DNA of 64,000 nt from Azorinus chamasolen (Eukaryota; Mollusca; Bivalvia; Cardiida; Solecurtidae). Of the stretch, positions 1 through 11,246 are shown one piece after another. The number at the start of each line of letters is the position of its first letter. Position 1 is the first letter of the stretch. A model generated the notes under the pieces. It was given only the letters and a program-made list of their open reading frames with translations. It searched no databases and was not told where the DNA came from. The stretch covers positions 5,622,240 to 5,686,239 of the forward strand of contig OY755242.1 in assembly GCA_963576725.1 (NCBI GenBank). The letters are read 5' to 3'. Position numbers and translations under genes: made by a program.

Positions 1-172
1 AAAACTATATACCCAGTGCAACTTCGTTGTGTGGGGTATAATAAAGAAGACACTATTCTACACTTTCTGCTAAAGTAAAATATTCTCTCGCACATACACG
101 TACATGTAATGCCATTATAAAAATTAAGCTAAATAATATTCATAGTTATTATTTCTTTTACATATTCATGAG
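1..172. other. No feature recognised
   Basis: AT-rich single-copy-looking DNA; neither an exon nor a repeat end could be identified. Confidence 0.4.
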
Positions 173-460
173 ATAAAGAGTTAAAACTACTTGACAGGTT
201 CCTGCCCATGTTTCAGTATGATAAAGAGTTAAAACTACTTGACAGGTTCCTGCCCATGTTTCTGTATGATAAAGAGTTAAAACTACTTGACAGGTTCCTG
301 CCCATGTTTCAGTATGATAAAGAGTTAAAACTACTTGACAGGTTACTGCCCATGTTTCAGTATGACAAAGAGTTAAAACTACTTGACAGGTTCCCGCCCA
401 TGTTTCAGTATGATAAAGAGTTAAAACTACTTGACAGGTTCCTGCCCATGTTTCAGTATG
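173..460. repeat. 48-bp minisatellite, 6 copies
   Basis: Exactly 288 bp = 6 x 48 bp, each unit starting ATAAAGAGTTAAAACTACTT and ending TGTTTCAGTATG. Copies differ by one or two bases. Because 48 is a multiple of three, both strands stay open for about 100 codons, which explains the apparent short proteins here. Confidence 0.95.
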
Positions 461-524
461 AACAGCCATTTTCAATCAGGAGTATCCTATTTAGAACATC
501 TAATCGCCATTTTGATAAGTTCAA

Positions 525-765
525 TCAGATTAACTCATTCCCTCCTAGACTATATTTTGACTCCGAAAAGGAGCATTTACTGGAGAAAAGTAGTACTGTT
601 CATTTTTAGCATTGTGTACTGTAGTTTTGAAACCAATGTGATAAATACAGCATTTGTTCCTGTGGAGCAAATGCTCTATTTATCACACTGGTTTCAATAT
701 GAGACTTTTACAGAGGCGTCAAAATGTGTCACTAGGGGGGAATATGTTACCATGGTACTCATGAT
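525..765. mobile_element. Hairpin MITE, family C (diverged copy)
   Basis: Central palindrome of GTGATAAATA-type arms around GCATTTG(T/C)TCC...GGAGCAAATGC at about 640-700, flanked by family C parts (AAAAGGAGCATTTACT; ACAGAGGCGTC). Ends are degraded. Confidence 0.75.
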
Positions 766-958
766 GTCATTACTTCTTACATAAATATTCAATGTTACAA
801 GGTCATTGTTATGGCAAAATCATTTTTAAAAAAAGCAACAAGTGAAAAAAACTTTTAACATTTATAAGTTTACAATGGATACATATAAATCATACATTTT
901 AATGATCAGTAGCATTTACTAATGTACCATTTGTGATAATACCCCTCTCAGTAGCAAA

Positions 959-1121
959 TTAACCCTTTCCCTGTTGAATATTCCTTTTAAGAAATAATGT
1001 TGGTTAAACCTGCAGAGTCAGATCTATCATAATTTCACAAGTAAACAGAGAAGACCCTGATAGATGGGTCTACCCTGTTTTCAAAGATGTGAAAAAGCAG
1101 TTATATGAGGGAAAGGGCTAG
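959..1121. mobile_element. Hairpin MITE, family D
   Basis: Starts TTAACCCTTTCCCTGTTGAA and ends TATATGAGGGAAAGGGCTAG. It carries the family core (AAACAGAGAAGACCCTGAT ... GGGTCTACCCTGTTT), with the middle of the hairpin deleted. Confidence 0.8.
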
Positions 1122-1292
1122 TGAAGCTGCAGATAAGAAACATAGTTAGAAAATCTACCTGAACTATGTTCTACACAGTAGAATAACTCGAATTTCGGGA
1201 TAACTCAAACTAAAATTTAAGTCCTTCAAAAATTTAAAAAACAAAATTTTCTAAAATCTATCACTACATACACCTATCTAGAAACACAAATG

Positions 1293-1719
1293 ACAGCTTA
1301 ATGCAGGTATAAAGTAATGCTGATCGCTCCTATAGGAGCGTTCAGCATTACTGTAACAGGACTGGTGAAAAAACATGCAGCCAGACCGGGATCCAACCCT
1401 GGACCTTTCACTTACAGGGCGAGAGCTCTACCGACTGAGCTATCCAAACCGCTTACTTCTTTTCATCCAGTATCCTTACCTAGCCTGTTACACTACTCCT
1501 CCTTTGTCCTTGAGATTCTTGCCGAATATGCACACAAAATCAGTGGCATACACAGGGTCCGATTTTCAAGTTGGACGCCAATTGTAATAAGACTGGTGAA
1601 AAAACATGCAGCCAGACAAGGGCTTAAACCCGGGACTGAGCTATCTGAACCATTTACTGCTTTTAAATAAAGTACCTTTACCCGGCCTGTTACATTACTT
1701 TTGACCTGCATTAAGCTGT
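1293..1719. mobile_element. Hairpin MITE split by tRNA-derived SINE sequence
   Basis: Outer arms ACAGCTTAATGCAGG (1293) and its complement (ends 1719), with an inner palindrome centred on CGCTCCTATAGGAGCG at about 1323-1338. The right half is pushed away by about 330 bp that contains two SINE-like pieces. Confidence 0.7.
1375..1450 (-). mobile_element. tRNA-derived SINE head
   Basis: On the minus strand the pol III box A TAGCTCAGTCGG is followed by GAGCTCTCGCCCTGTAAGTG and a box B-like GGGTTGGATCC. The putative acceptor stem does not pair, so this is a tRNA-derived SINE and not a working tRNA gene. A second copy at 1591-1660 starts with the same TGGTGAAAAAACATGCAGCC but has lost the stretch between boxes B and A. 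Confidence 0.75.
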
Positions 1720-1821
1720 GAACTTAAGAATGGTCTAGATAAGAAATTCCATGACTCACTTCTGTTATCTCGAAGTAGTTGGTCCCTCAAAATTCGAAAT
1801 ACCTTTAGAAGTTTAAATATA

Positions 1822-2013
1822 CAGTAAAACCCGGCTAATGCGACCACTTAATGAATAAACATATCTGTCTTTATAAGCAGGTGGTTGCATAATGTAGGGC
1901 AAAAGTAATGCAGAAAGCTCCTCTAGGAGCTTTCTGTATTACTTTTGTCCTTCATTAAGCTACCACCTGCCTTTACATCCAATAATTATACCTCTTTTAG
2001 AGGTGTTTTACTG
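1822..2013. mobile_element. Hairpin MITE, family B (pogo-like ends)
   Basis: Begins CAGTAAAACCCGGCTAATGC after TA and ends GGTGTTTTACTG. The central palindrome runs ATGCAGAAAGCTCC-TCTA-GGAGCTTTCTG. TA target and CAGT termini fit Tc1/mariner-pogo type MITEs. Confidence 0.85.
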
Positions 2014-2014
2014 T

Positions 2015-2085
2015 GTTTCTAAACCAAACCCTGTCAGAAAGGTGATTCTAATGAGCGCAGAAACATAGGGTTTGGCTGAGAAATA
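2015..2085. repeat. Imperfect hairpin, family F
   Basis: Arms AAACCAAACCCTGT ... ACATAGGGTTTGG about a degenerate centre. It is a worn version of the ACCAAACCCTATGTTGTGAC palindrome seen better at 43785-43880. Confidence 0.55.
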
Positions 2086-2145
2086 AGAGATTTTGATAAA
2101 GCAGTATGCATACTATCTACAGCCCTCCACTTTTTTATCGAACTA

Positions 2146-2337
2146 TAGTAAACCCCCGCTAATGCAACCACCTAAAAGGGGTATAATTCTGGGTGGTAGC
2201 TTAATGCAGGACAAAAGTAATGCAGAAAGCTCCTAGAGGAGCTTTCTGCACTACTTTTGTCCTGTATTAAGCAACCACCTGCTTATAAAGACACTCATGT
2301 TTATTCATTAAGTGGTCACATTAGAGGGGTTCTACTG
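2146..2337. mobile_element. Hairpin MITE, family B
   Basis: Starts TAGTAAACCCCCGCTAATGC and ends TTAGAGGGGTTCTACTG. Palindromic centre GCAGAAAGCTCC-TAGA-GGAGCTTTCTGC. A second copy of the family at 1822 lies only 130 bp away. Confidence 0.85.
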
Positions 2338-2758
2338 TTTATATATGGTACAACAGAAACTGGATCAAAAAACGTTTATAACACTAACATGTTAGTGGAT
2401 TACATTATCATGAATTAAACTCAAAATGCAATAAAGGTTTATTTTCAGTGTTGTTATACCTTCTGATCCTTCGAAATTATGAATTTCAGTACTTCTTGTT
2501 CTGAAAATTGAATACCGCTTAAGCCGGTGCTAGGGGGCGTGAGCAGTATTGCTCATTCAATTACAGCTCATGAACAGACTCAATAAAACCGAGTCTGCAA
2601 TTTTCTCTTTTTGTGTTGCAAATTTTGCTTTCGGGGGATCACCACCCTTCAGAATTTGTTATCATTAGAACTACTGTCTACTGTCTGTTGATGTCCTATT
2701 TATATTGGCACCAAAACGTTGGATATTTGACAAACTTGATACGATTACTGGGAACATA
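2338..2758. other. No gene recognised
   Basis: AT-rich DNA with no exon-like or repeat-end signal apart from an ACTCAATAAAACCGAGT palindrome at about 2579-2595. Confidence 0.4.
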
Positions 2759-2828
2759 CAAGGGGCATTCATTTAATTTTGCAACTCCACTTTAAGAAAA
2801 CAAATTAAGCAAATTATTACTAAACTTG

Positions 2829-4504
2829 TTACTTTATTCCCTTGAAGTACTCTGCCTTCATCGTTATGCACAATTTCAGTCGTTTTACCCACTTCCGGAA
2901 TGCATTGGCATTGTCTGATTTATGAACACTGTTCATATACTGGTACATGCTTGAAGCTATGTCACTTCTACTTTTAAAACGACAACCTTCTAGATAGTTT
3001 TTGAGAGATGGGAACATCCAAAAGTCGCATGGTGCCAATTCTGGAGAATAGGGAGAATGTGGAAGCACTGAGACTCCCCTGATCTTCAAGAAGGAGGTAA
3101 CAAGTGATGACATTATTATTATTATACTATTATTATTATACCACATTTATATAGCGCTCTTTTCACACAGGATATGTGCATTCAAAAGCGCTTCACATAG
3201 ATACATTTTATATACAAAACAGGGTATATTCAATGTGTAATTATAGAAAATTTAAAATAAAATATATTTAATACTATATATGGATAAGAATAATAATAAA
3301 AAAGAATTTAATTAAAACATAGGTAAACCACTTTCATCCCTTCCGTAAGTATTATGCTCTACTATATTGTGTCAGCGCACTCACATCATAAAAAAAATAA
3401 TTAAATTGAATGTAACATTCTATGCACAGTGCAAGTACGTCACATAGTTTTGACCTAGACCCAACAGAATTGGGTACATTTTTTGGCATACAACACTACA
3501 CAAAATGTTGCTGAAAAATTGGGTAACAGAACAGATCAATTTGAAGTTCATGCATATAAACTTAAGTAATACAAATAAACAACTGTAATATACGCGCAAT
3601 ATACAAACCCCAAGTCAAACACTGTTCGACCCGCCATGGCAATGAGGGAGCACACATGGGATAATATGCATTTTAACCGAGTTGTAATAGGGTGTATAGG
3701 GTATATGACATATGGGCTGGTGAATTATCATGTAAGAGTGTCATTTCATCCAATAGTAGGGCAGGGTGACACTTGGTCACAAATTTTTCAATTTTTTTCA
3801 AGACTAGGTATGTATACAGTTTCCCGGTAACACATCTACCACATGGAATTGACACCTGTAAACTTTCTCTGTGACAATTGAAGAAGATCGCGTGCATGAC
3901 GTTCATCACACTCAATGTCCTTTTTGCAACAGTTGGCCTCCTAGTATAATTATCTACTAGCCCAAAAGCTCTTGCTACACTTTCTAGTTGGCTCAAGGTA
4001 ATGCACCCACATCTCGTCACTAGTCACAGTGTACAGTGTAGAAAAGGCATGTGCCGTGAACTTTTGATATCTTTTCAGAAGTTTTCTAGCAATCCGAACA
4101 TGTGTCCTCTTCTGGTTACCTGTGGGTAAATGGGGTATCCATCGAGCTGAAATGCCGAGGACCTTTAACTTATGTTTCAGAATTTTAAAAAGGAACCCGA
4201 CAGATATCCCTAACTTTCTAGATATCTGTTTAGTCGTCAATCGGGCATCTTTTTACAGCAGAACATTCGCTTGATGTATAGATTTTGGATTAACCAACAT
4301 ATTCCGAAGTCCTGGACGAGGCTCGTCTTTAATCAACATCACAACACTTTTGAGTTTTTTCGCCCATCTTGTAAATTGTAATGGTAGAATATGATACTCT
4401 GTTACTTTCATAAGCCTCACAGAGTTCATCAAAAATAGTTCTTGCAGATATTCCCAGAGAAGCACGTGTTTTATTATACCCTCATACTTGGCTACGATTC
4501 TCAT
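2829..4504 (-). pseudogene. Broken mariner transposase
   Basis: In coding order on the minus strand: an N-terminal piece with KDEPRPGL (4253-4504), a helix-turn-helix-like piece MTTKQISRKLGISVGFLFKI (3950-4240), the first catalytic Asp in TSDEMWVHY, the second in LLHDNSPAH (3673-4020) and the third in PYSPELAPCDFWMFP (2829-3146). These are the blocks of the mariner D,D34D domain. They sit in different frames with stops between, and an insertion separates the last two, so it cannot be active. Confidence 0.85.
3110..3690 (-). mobile_element. Retroposon inserted in the mariner transposase
   Basis: An (ATT)n/(ATA)n tail at 3110-3140 adjoins ATTTATATAGCGCTCTTTTC and AAAAGCGCTTCACATAGATA. The same tail occurs in the plus orientation at 14640-14716. 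The insertion separates transposase blocks that are normally only about 34 residues apart. The upstream boundary is approximate. Confidence 0.65.
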
Positions 4505-4991
4505 TAGACATAATTATGCACAGTGTCTATGAGTGCATCTGCTTAGAAGGATGATAGTTCCAATACTAATTGTGTGACTTTAATACATTTTGTATTTCTG
4601 AATAGCTGAAGGAATGGAAACTATGTTACTTGTATTTGCACATGAATTGTGCGGATATCCACAGAGTTTACACATATTTCACATATAATTAATTGCCAGA
4701 TATGGGCATTATACCCATATAAACAATATAGTTTCTAAGGCAATATTAGTTATGTTTTCCCTTATTGGAAAGTTTGTGCCATTCACTCAATATGGTTATA
4801 TATTATTCTGTATTGGAACATTTTTGGTATACATTTTAATTATAGGATAAAAAACTCTATATGTACATTAGTTAAAATATCAAACAAAAATTCGGTTCAA
4901 TAGCAAAATTAAATGAATGCCCCTCATATATGTCATGTGTAAGTTTTTCTATATAATCAATTGTTTAACCCTTTACTTCATGAATATTCAA

Positions 4992-6397
4992 ACAAGAGGG
5001 CCAAGATGGCCCTTAATCGCTCACCTGATTACCATAGATTAGCAGTGGTTCTGTAGAACAAGATTTTCAAAGATTTAGTATTCTGATTTTATCAAGACAA
5101 TGATTCTGACAATTGAAGATTGGGCTAAAAATGTGCTCTCTAAAGTAATTTTTCTAAGATTTGACCTAGTGACCTTTTTATTCCGACCCAACCCATGATC
5201 ACACTCAACCTTGATATCACCAAGACAAACACTCTGAGCAAGTTTGAGGAAGACTGGGCTAAAAATGTGGCCACTGGAGTGTAAACTAGATTTCTCTAAG
5301 ATATGACCCAGTGACCTACTTTTTGACCTCACATATTCCACTTTCAAACTTGTCCAAGATTTTATTAGGACAATCATTCTGACCAATTTGCATGAAGATT
5401 TGGCTATAAATGTGACCTCTAGAGTGTTCACAAGGTTTTCGTACTATTTGACCTAGTGACCTAGTTTTTAACCCCACATAATCCACTTTCACACTCATTT
5501 GAGATTTTATCAAGACAATCATTATGACTAAGTTTCATGAAGATTGGACTAAAATTGTGACCAATAGAGTGTTCACAAGGGTTTTTTTACTGTTTGACCT
5601 AGTGACCTAGTTTTTAACTCCACTTGACCCACTTTCGAACTCGTCCGAGATTTTATTAGGACAATCATTCTGACCAATTTGCATGAAGATTTGGCTATAA
5701 ATGTGACCTCTAGAGTGTTCACAAGGTTTTCGTACTATTTGACCTAGTGACCTAGTTTTTAACCCCACATAATCCACTTTCACACTCATTTGAGATTTTA
5801 TCAAGACAATCATTATGACTAAGTTTCATGAAGATTGGACTAAAATTGTGACCAATAGAGTGTTCACAAGGGTTTTTTTACTGTTTGACCTAGTGACCTA
5901 GTTTTTAACTCCACTTGACCCACTTTCGAACTCGTCCGAGATTTTATCAAGACATTCATTCTGACCAAGTTTCATGAAGATTGGACTAAAATTGTGACCA
6001 CTAGAGTGTTCACAAGGTTTTTCAACTGTTTGACCTAGTGACCTAGTTTTTTACCCTACAAAACCCATTTTTCAAACTCCTCCTAGATTTTATCAAGACA
6101 ATCATTCCGACCAAGTTTCATGAAAATTGGGCTAAAAATGTGACCTGTAGAGGGTTCACAAGGTTTTCCTATTATTTGACCTAGTGACCTAGTTTTTAAC
6201 CCAACTTGACCCACTTTCGAACTCGTCCGAGATTTTATCAAGACATTCATTCTAACCAAGTTTCATGAAGATTAGACTACAATTGTGACCACTAGAGTGT
6301 TCACAAGCAAATTGTTGACGACACACGACGCACGATGGACGACGGACATTTAAGTCTCCCAAAAGCTCACCCTGAGCTTTGCTCAGGTGAGCTAAAA
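4992..6397. mobile_element. Tandem-core element with eight 145-146 bp units
   Basis: GACCTAGTGACCTAG-type starts occur at 5163, 5305, 5450, 5596, 5741, 5887, 6032 and 6178, a period of 142-146 bp. The element opens AAGAGGGCCAAGATGGCCC with CGCTCACCTG, and closes with a GACGACACACGACGCACGAT microsatellite-like stretch and the hairpin CTCACCCTGAGC...GCTCAGGTGAG. This layout recalls non-autonomous Helitron-like 'pearl' elements of bivalves; the class is inferred. Open frames on the minus strand are by-products. Confidence 0.8.
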
Positions 6398-6467
6398 AGA
6401 AATAGTGACATCATGAGTACTGATTACATGCATTTTTTTGGAATTGTTTGTGACGTCCTGGATCCAT

Positions 6468-6638
6468 GCTTATAAAGCTTTTAGTTGAGTCTGAGTTTCG
6501 TTCTCAAGCTTTTGATTGGTCAGATTTGAGTTCTCAAGCTTTTGTTTAGTCACATTTGAGCCAAACGCTCAAATCTGACCAATCAAAAACTTGGGAACAA
6601 ACTCAGACTCAACTAAACGTTTTATAAGCTTTTACTGT
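6468..6638. mobile_element. Long hairpin element (arms about 70 bp)
   Basis: TTATAAAGCTTTTAGTTGAG followed by TTTTGATTGGTCAGATTTGAG-like sequence pairs with CTCAAATCTGACCAATCAAA and CTCAACTAAACGTTTTATAA. A partial internal copy of one arm is also present. No family recognised. Confidence 0.75.
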
Positions 6639-6749
6639 AGATCAATTGGATCATACCCTGGTCATATGGCTCCTACCGGAGCAACCTGATCTGGGTCTTA
6701 TCTCTTTGCAAACACATTTTAAACGCAAATATATGTTGTAAAGGGTTAA

Positions 6750-7552
6750 GATATGGTGAATATTTTCTTCTGAACTTATGTAACTGGCTTATTGTGCTGT
6801 GGCATCACTAGAATTTGATGTTTGGTTACCATACCTGGGCCTCAACACAGTATTTTCTTCTCAGCAAGTCCTCTCTGAAGAGAAAAAAAACCATAATCAA
6901 TAAATTATGAGAAAACCATATTCATATACCATGTTGTCTCCTTGTTTCCACTCTAAGCTTCTATTTTCTCGCATGCGCACTGCACTACGATTAACAAGTG
7001 CTCATTTCATTGAATACACATAACAAATGTGAACTCTAACTAGAGATCGTAGAACTAACAAAACAACATTAACTATCAACAGAACCAATAAAAGTTGGTA
7101 CTTGTATCATGAATGTATGTGCATTATCAAAATGTCCCAAAAGCTTTATCCTCAGTTTGATACTCACAAGGTCATGTGGTGATTTTTTACTCTACAGTTC
7201 AGTTCAGTAACTCTGTTCCATATCCATTATTTTTGTGCATATTGTTTCTTTCGTACTTCATATAAAATAGAGATATATAATGGACATAACTAGCCAATGG
7301 GTAGTTATCTTAAATAAAGATTGCAGTAGAAATACATTGACAGTAAACAATAATTCTTTTTTAATTTTGATACACTGTCTACAAAAATGTGTGGAATATT
7401 AGCTTGGAGCAAACAAGACTGTAAATCATTCATTTTCTCAAATACATGTATAGTATAGAAACCAGATGTTTTCTATTTCGGCGTGTGAGGATAATCGAAT
7501 AAATTGTGACGTATTGAAACCATGCACAGTGTCGAACTGAGGAGACATGATA
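6750..7552. other. No gene recognised
   Basis: AT-rich DNA with no exon-like signal or complete repeat. Confidence 0.4.
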
Positions 7553-7660
7553 CAGTAAAATCTCGATACTACGAAATTTTAGTAATGAAAAATTTATCTT
7601 TATAGGCAGGTGGCTACTTAATGCAGGGTAAAAGTCATGCAGAACAGGGCTCTAGAAAGC
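7553..7660. mobile_element. Half of a family B hairpin MITE
   Basis: TA-CAGTAAAATCTCGATACTA through AGGCAGGTGGCTACTTAATG and GTCATGCAGAACAGGGCTCT; the right arm is missing. Confidence 0.65.
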
Positions 7661-9419
7661 CGGGAAAGTGTTGGTCTGAACTGATTATTAAAATTTGAGA
7701 CCGATTTCATGGAGTGAATTTAATAAAATAATTGGTCCGTCATGTAGCCATTACTGAATGCTGGGCTTGACTTTCGATCTGAACATGATGAAATGGGCAG
7801 GAAACTGTGCTTTAATAGATAGATTTATTCGTGAATATATATGTCAAGGTTACAACAAATATCACAGATTAAACTATTACAATATCATAGAATCAAGCAG
7901 TCATGTCTATATTAAAATACAATTAACAAAATATCACATTGCTTATGACATCTAAGTTTCAGTTTACTATTAAGCCTTGAATTTGAGACATATCGTAGAC
8001 TCACCTTCTATCGAACCTCACCTTTTAATCGAACCTTTCATTTTTTGTGTTTTTACACATGTACAAGTGCATACTATCTCATAAAATCTTGAGTACCGAT
8101 GCTTTGTCTGTAAACAACGCCTCGTAGCTTTAAAAACGAAATATACATCATAAACAGGTCAATACAGTTTATTTTTCCTTCACCTATGCTAAACATGGGA
8201 CAACTCTTAATACGTTATAGAATATCAACATAAATTGAAAAGTGTACCACATTAAAATGTTTGACAGCTCTGACCCCTTCAGCTTATGCAAAGGTCACGT
8301 GCCCGTGATAAAATCTCATGATTATGAGTATTATGTTACAGTAAACAGTTCCTAAAATAAAGGTTCGATAAGCAGGTGATATTTTTCTGGCAGCCATTTT
8401 TGTTTTTGTTATGCCGGTGGTGGGGAACACTGGATTGTTTGGGGATTAATAGATGACAATAAAATTACTTAATTGTTTCAAGGTATGTATAAAAGATTAT
8501 TTTGAACTGCTGATTTATATTTTTCTTCAATATTCACAGTAAACGTTTTCTGTTCCTGGTCAAAGGTTAAGAGGCTCGATAGACGGTGAGACCATGCTAT
8601 ATATTGCACAGGATAACCCATTAAATTTTACAACTTATTTCCAATGGGGTCCTTTTGAACTAGAAAGTCAAGATCTCAAAATAATCAGTATCACTAAGGC
8701 TAGATCTTTACTTACTCGTATCTATCTTTGCCATATTTTACCCCATATGCAGCAATCAAAGTAAAAGCTACGGACTTTTTCCAGTGATTTCTCACTGTTT
8801 TAACGGCTTTGATGACAGCAGACATGTGCGCGAATTCTCATGACACTGTAATGTCGCACATTCGGAATAAAACGGATCCCATCGTAAGAAATATCACTAC
8901 AAACTAAAACACTGCTACCGCTTACCGGATTTTCTGCGGACATTTAACTAAACCAAAAATACTATTCCTTACCCCACATACACATTGTTTAACGCAATTG
9001 TAGTCATAGTAGACAAGTGAGGTTTTACGCAAGCATAAAATTACTCTTTTTCCTGCTAAGTTTTAACATTCTTAACTTTGTTTCATTGCTAATCCTCATA
9101 TTTTATACTGTTCTTAACTCTACTAACAGGCACAGTTGTACGCGCACTGCCCGAAATTACCCGTGAGGGTGTGAGGCAGAAATTACTAGATAGATAGATA
9201 GATAGTAAAACATGTTTAAGTATGGTAGGGGATGAAACAGAGAGCGACATTATTATTATTTTTTTTAAGAGGAATTTTGATTATGCAAGGGAATACAAAG
9301 TTATGACCAAAGACGATCAACTGACTTCTGAAATATAAGCAACTTTTCCTCTAAACTTAACAGGTATACGAGTTTTGGTCCAGCTGCTTCTGCTTTGTTT
9401 TTTAGCATTCATAACAACC
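7661..9419. other. No gene recognised; short GATA microsatellite
   Basis: Nothing coding could be supported. A (TAGA)n run of about five repeats lies at 9186-9206. Positions 8280-8900 are less AT-rich than the surroundings but have no open frame of note. Confidence 0.4.
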
Positions 9420-9625
9420 TTTGCAGTCTGGATCCAGATGCGACGCCTAGTAACTGAATTGAATATAAATATAATCAGGGTCCAAACATTAACCCCTTAA
9501 CATTAACATTAACCCCTTCAGTGCCAAGAAGGCGGGTTTGTAATATCATATGCAAAACAGTTTGGATCAAGATGAGATGCCGAGTAACTCGCCGTATCAT
9601 CAGGATCCAACCTGCTTGACACCCT
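9420..9625. repeat. Family E hairpin pieces
   Basis: GTCTGGATCCAGATGCGACG and CAGTTTGGATCAAGATGAGA with GCCGAGTAACTCGCCG show the family E palindrome (GTTTGGATCCAGATGAGACG...). A triplicated ACATTAACCCCTT occurs at 9485-9520. Confidence 0.6.
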
Positions 9626-10150
9626 AGCTGTTTATCGTTTTATAAAGACATCGAACAAACTTCCATTCTAAAACTTGAAGCAGACGAAAATATGTCTAGC
9701 ACTAGCAGACGGCAATTCTGGCTCAGAGTGCAGAATTAAATACTAGAGCCAGTTTGAAATTTCTATCACACAATTAGATAAAAACTAAGCTCGCAGTAAA
9801 TCATTGGAACTCCCACCAAAGAAAGGCTGCGGCGATAAAATGGGAGCTGTCTCAACAGTCACCAGGTTCTTATAGTTCTCGCCATTATTTTTTTCTCTCT
9901 CAAATGCAGGCTTTCCCTTTTGAGAGGGGAAGCAACTGTGGCTTAACTTTATAAATTTGCTAACCATGATTATACTTCCATTTACAAGAATAAATGCTTT
10001 CTATTACCTTAGTTAAACTTTCAAAAAATGCTTTAATATTACGCTTTATTTAGATTTATTTGTTTATTTGGCCCTCCCCATGTGCTTTCTTTTCTATTGT
10101 TCTGAACATTTCGTCTTGCATGCCACTGTGCATTGTTCATAGTTTTGATA
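9626..10150. other. No gene recognised
   Basis: A short minus-strand open frame at 9785-9967 has no recognisable similarity and no splice context. Nothing else stands out. Confidence 0.35.
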
Positions 10151-10495
10151 CAATGAACCCTCATTACAACGGAGGTGTTTGTTTCCAGACATTGTGCTGG
10201 TATAACGAGGTTGCCGTTATAGCGAGTTTAAATATGAAAGGAACCATTTGGCCAGTTTTAAACTAGAACCAACATGTGGTCGCTTAATGCAGAACACAAG
10301 AAGTGCAAAAAAGCTCCCTTAGGGAACTTTTTGCGCTTCTTGTGTTCTGCATTATGCAATCACCTGTGCTATTGGCATTGCACCTATTTATTCAGTGGTT
10401 GTTTCAAAGAGTTAACGATGATTTATTTTCAATGCATATTGCCGGTATAACGAGGGTGCCATTGTAACGAAAGCCGGTATAACGAGGGTTCACTG
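10151..10495. mobile_element. Pogo-like hairpin MITE
   Basis: Outer ends CAATGAACCCTCATTACAAC and GGTATAACGAGGGTTCACTG match the CAGTGAACCCTCGTTATAAC style of pogo/Tigger termini. The inner palindrome TGCAGAACACAAGAAGTGCA...AAAGCTCCC-TTAG-GGAACTTTTT (about 10285-10350) has the shared GCTCC..GGAGC-like centre. Confidence 0.75.
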
Positions 10496-10993
10496 CATTT
10501 ACATTATGTTTGTCGGAAAATAGCTCACGAGTTAATGTTATCTGGGATTTTTTATATATCCGACGTAAAATAAAATTTCTTGTATCTTGCATCTTGTATA
10601 ATATATTTCTGATTTCATAACTTCGTTCAAATCTTTCCGCACTATATACATATACCTATAAATTTATATAGTTTTTATACTATTTGAATTCAGATGATGT
10701 ATGCTGAATTCACCAACATCAAAACTAGACTGTCCCTCAGCACTGATATTTGATAGCATAGAAAATTAATTGACACCATCACCACACCGATTAAAAAATG
10801 TATGCTTGTTTTATTGCATTTTAAGTCTCATTTTATGGCTATCATTTAACACTGTCCTACTAAGCGGAACTCAGTTGGCCTTTTACTAACAGTTTGTATC
10901 CAGATAAAATGCCGTTTTCTAAAATAAGCAAGTGAATAGACAAGCGTTTGAATTGACATCATTTTTAGCTGGTTATGTTATATTCACCTCAAA

Positions 10994-11246
10994 TTAACCC
11001 TTTACCCAATAGCCTGTTTCTAGTTTTGAAGACATATGACCACTTAAAGCAGGTTGAAAGTAAAGCAGAATGCGCCTTAAGGCGCATTCTGCTTTACTTT
11101 CAGCCTGCTTTAAGCTACCACCTACTAGGATATAGAAAATATTTATTATGCAATATGTTCATGACTGTATGAATTTGAACTATTTTCTTCAGCGGAGGAA
11201 TAAATCAAAACACGCTAAAAGCCGTTTCTATCAGGTAAAGGGTTAA
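10994..11246. mobile_element. TTAA-flanked MITE with a family A/B hairpin inside
   Basis: TTAACCCTTTACCCAATAGC at the left and TATCAGGTAAAGGGTTAA at the right are the TTAA-type ends of families C and D. The centre is the long palindrome TTAAAGCAGGTTGAAAGTAA...AATGCGCC-TTAA-GGCGCATT (11043-11115), which belongs to the CAGT-ended families. It mixes the ends of one class with the hairpin of another. Confidence 0.8.

Larger units (their letters stand above)
2759..4926 (-). mobile_element. Mariner-family transposon with both ends, inactivated
   Basis: Terminal inverted repeats AGGGGCATTCATTTAATTTT (left from 2761, right reaching 4925) flanked by TA on both sides (2757-2758; 4927-4928), the Tc1/mariner target duplication. 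The interior carries minus-strand transposase fragments and a retroposon insertion of about 580 bp. Without that insertion the element would be about 1.6 kb. Confidence 0.85.
4965..6749. mobile_element. Family D MITE carrying two nested elements
   Basis: The left end TTAACCCTTTACTTCATGAA (4965) and right end GTTGTAAAGGGTTAA (6749) belong to one TTAA-flanked element; its core hairpin is at about 6650-6705 (CATATGGCTCC-TACC-GGAGC). Between the ends lie a 145-bp tandem-core element and a separate long hairpin. Confidence 0.65.

Noticed and set aside
1375..1450. Functional tRNA gene
   Set aside because: Box A and a degenerate box B are present but the acceptor stem does not pair; a second damaged copy lies nearby, as expected for a SINE.
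5075..5813. Minus-strand proteins with repeated MIVLIKSQMSVKVDYVG
   Set aside because: They are translations of the 145-bp tandem units and repeat every 291 bp.
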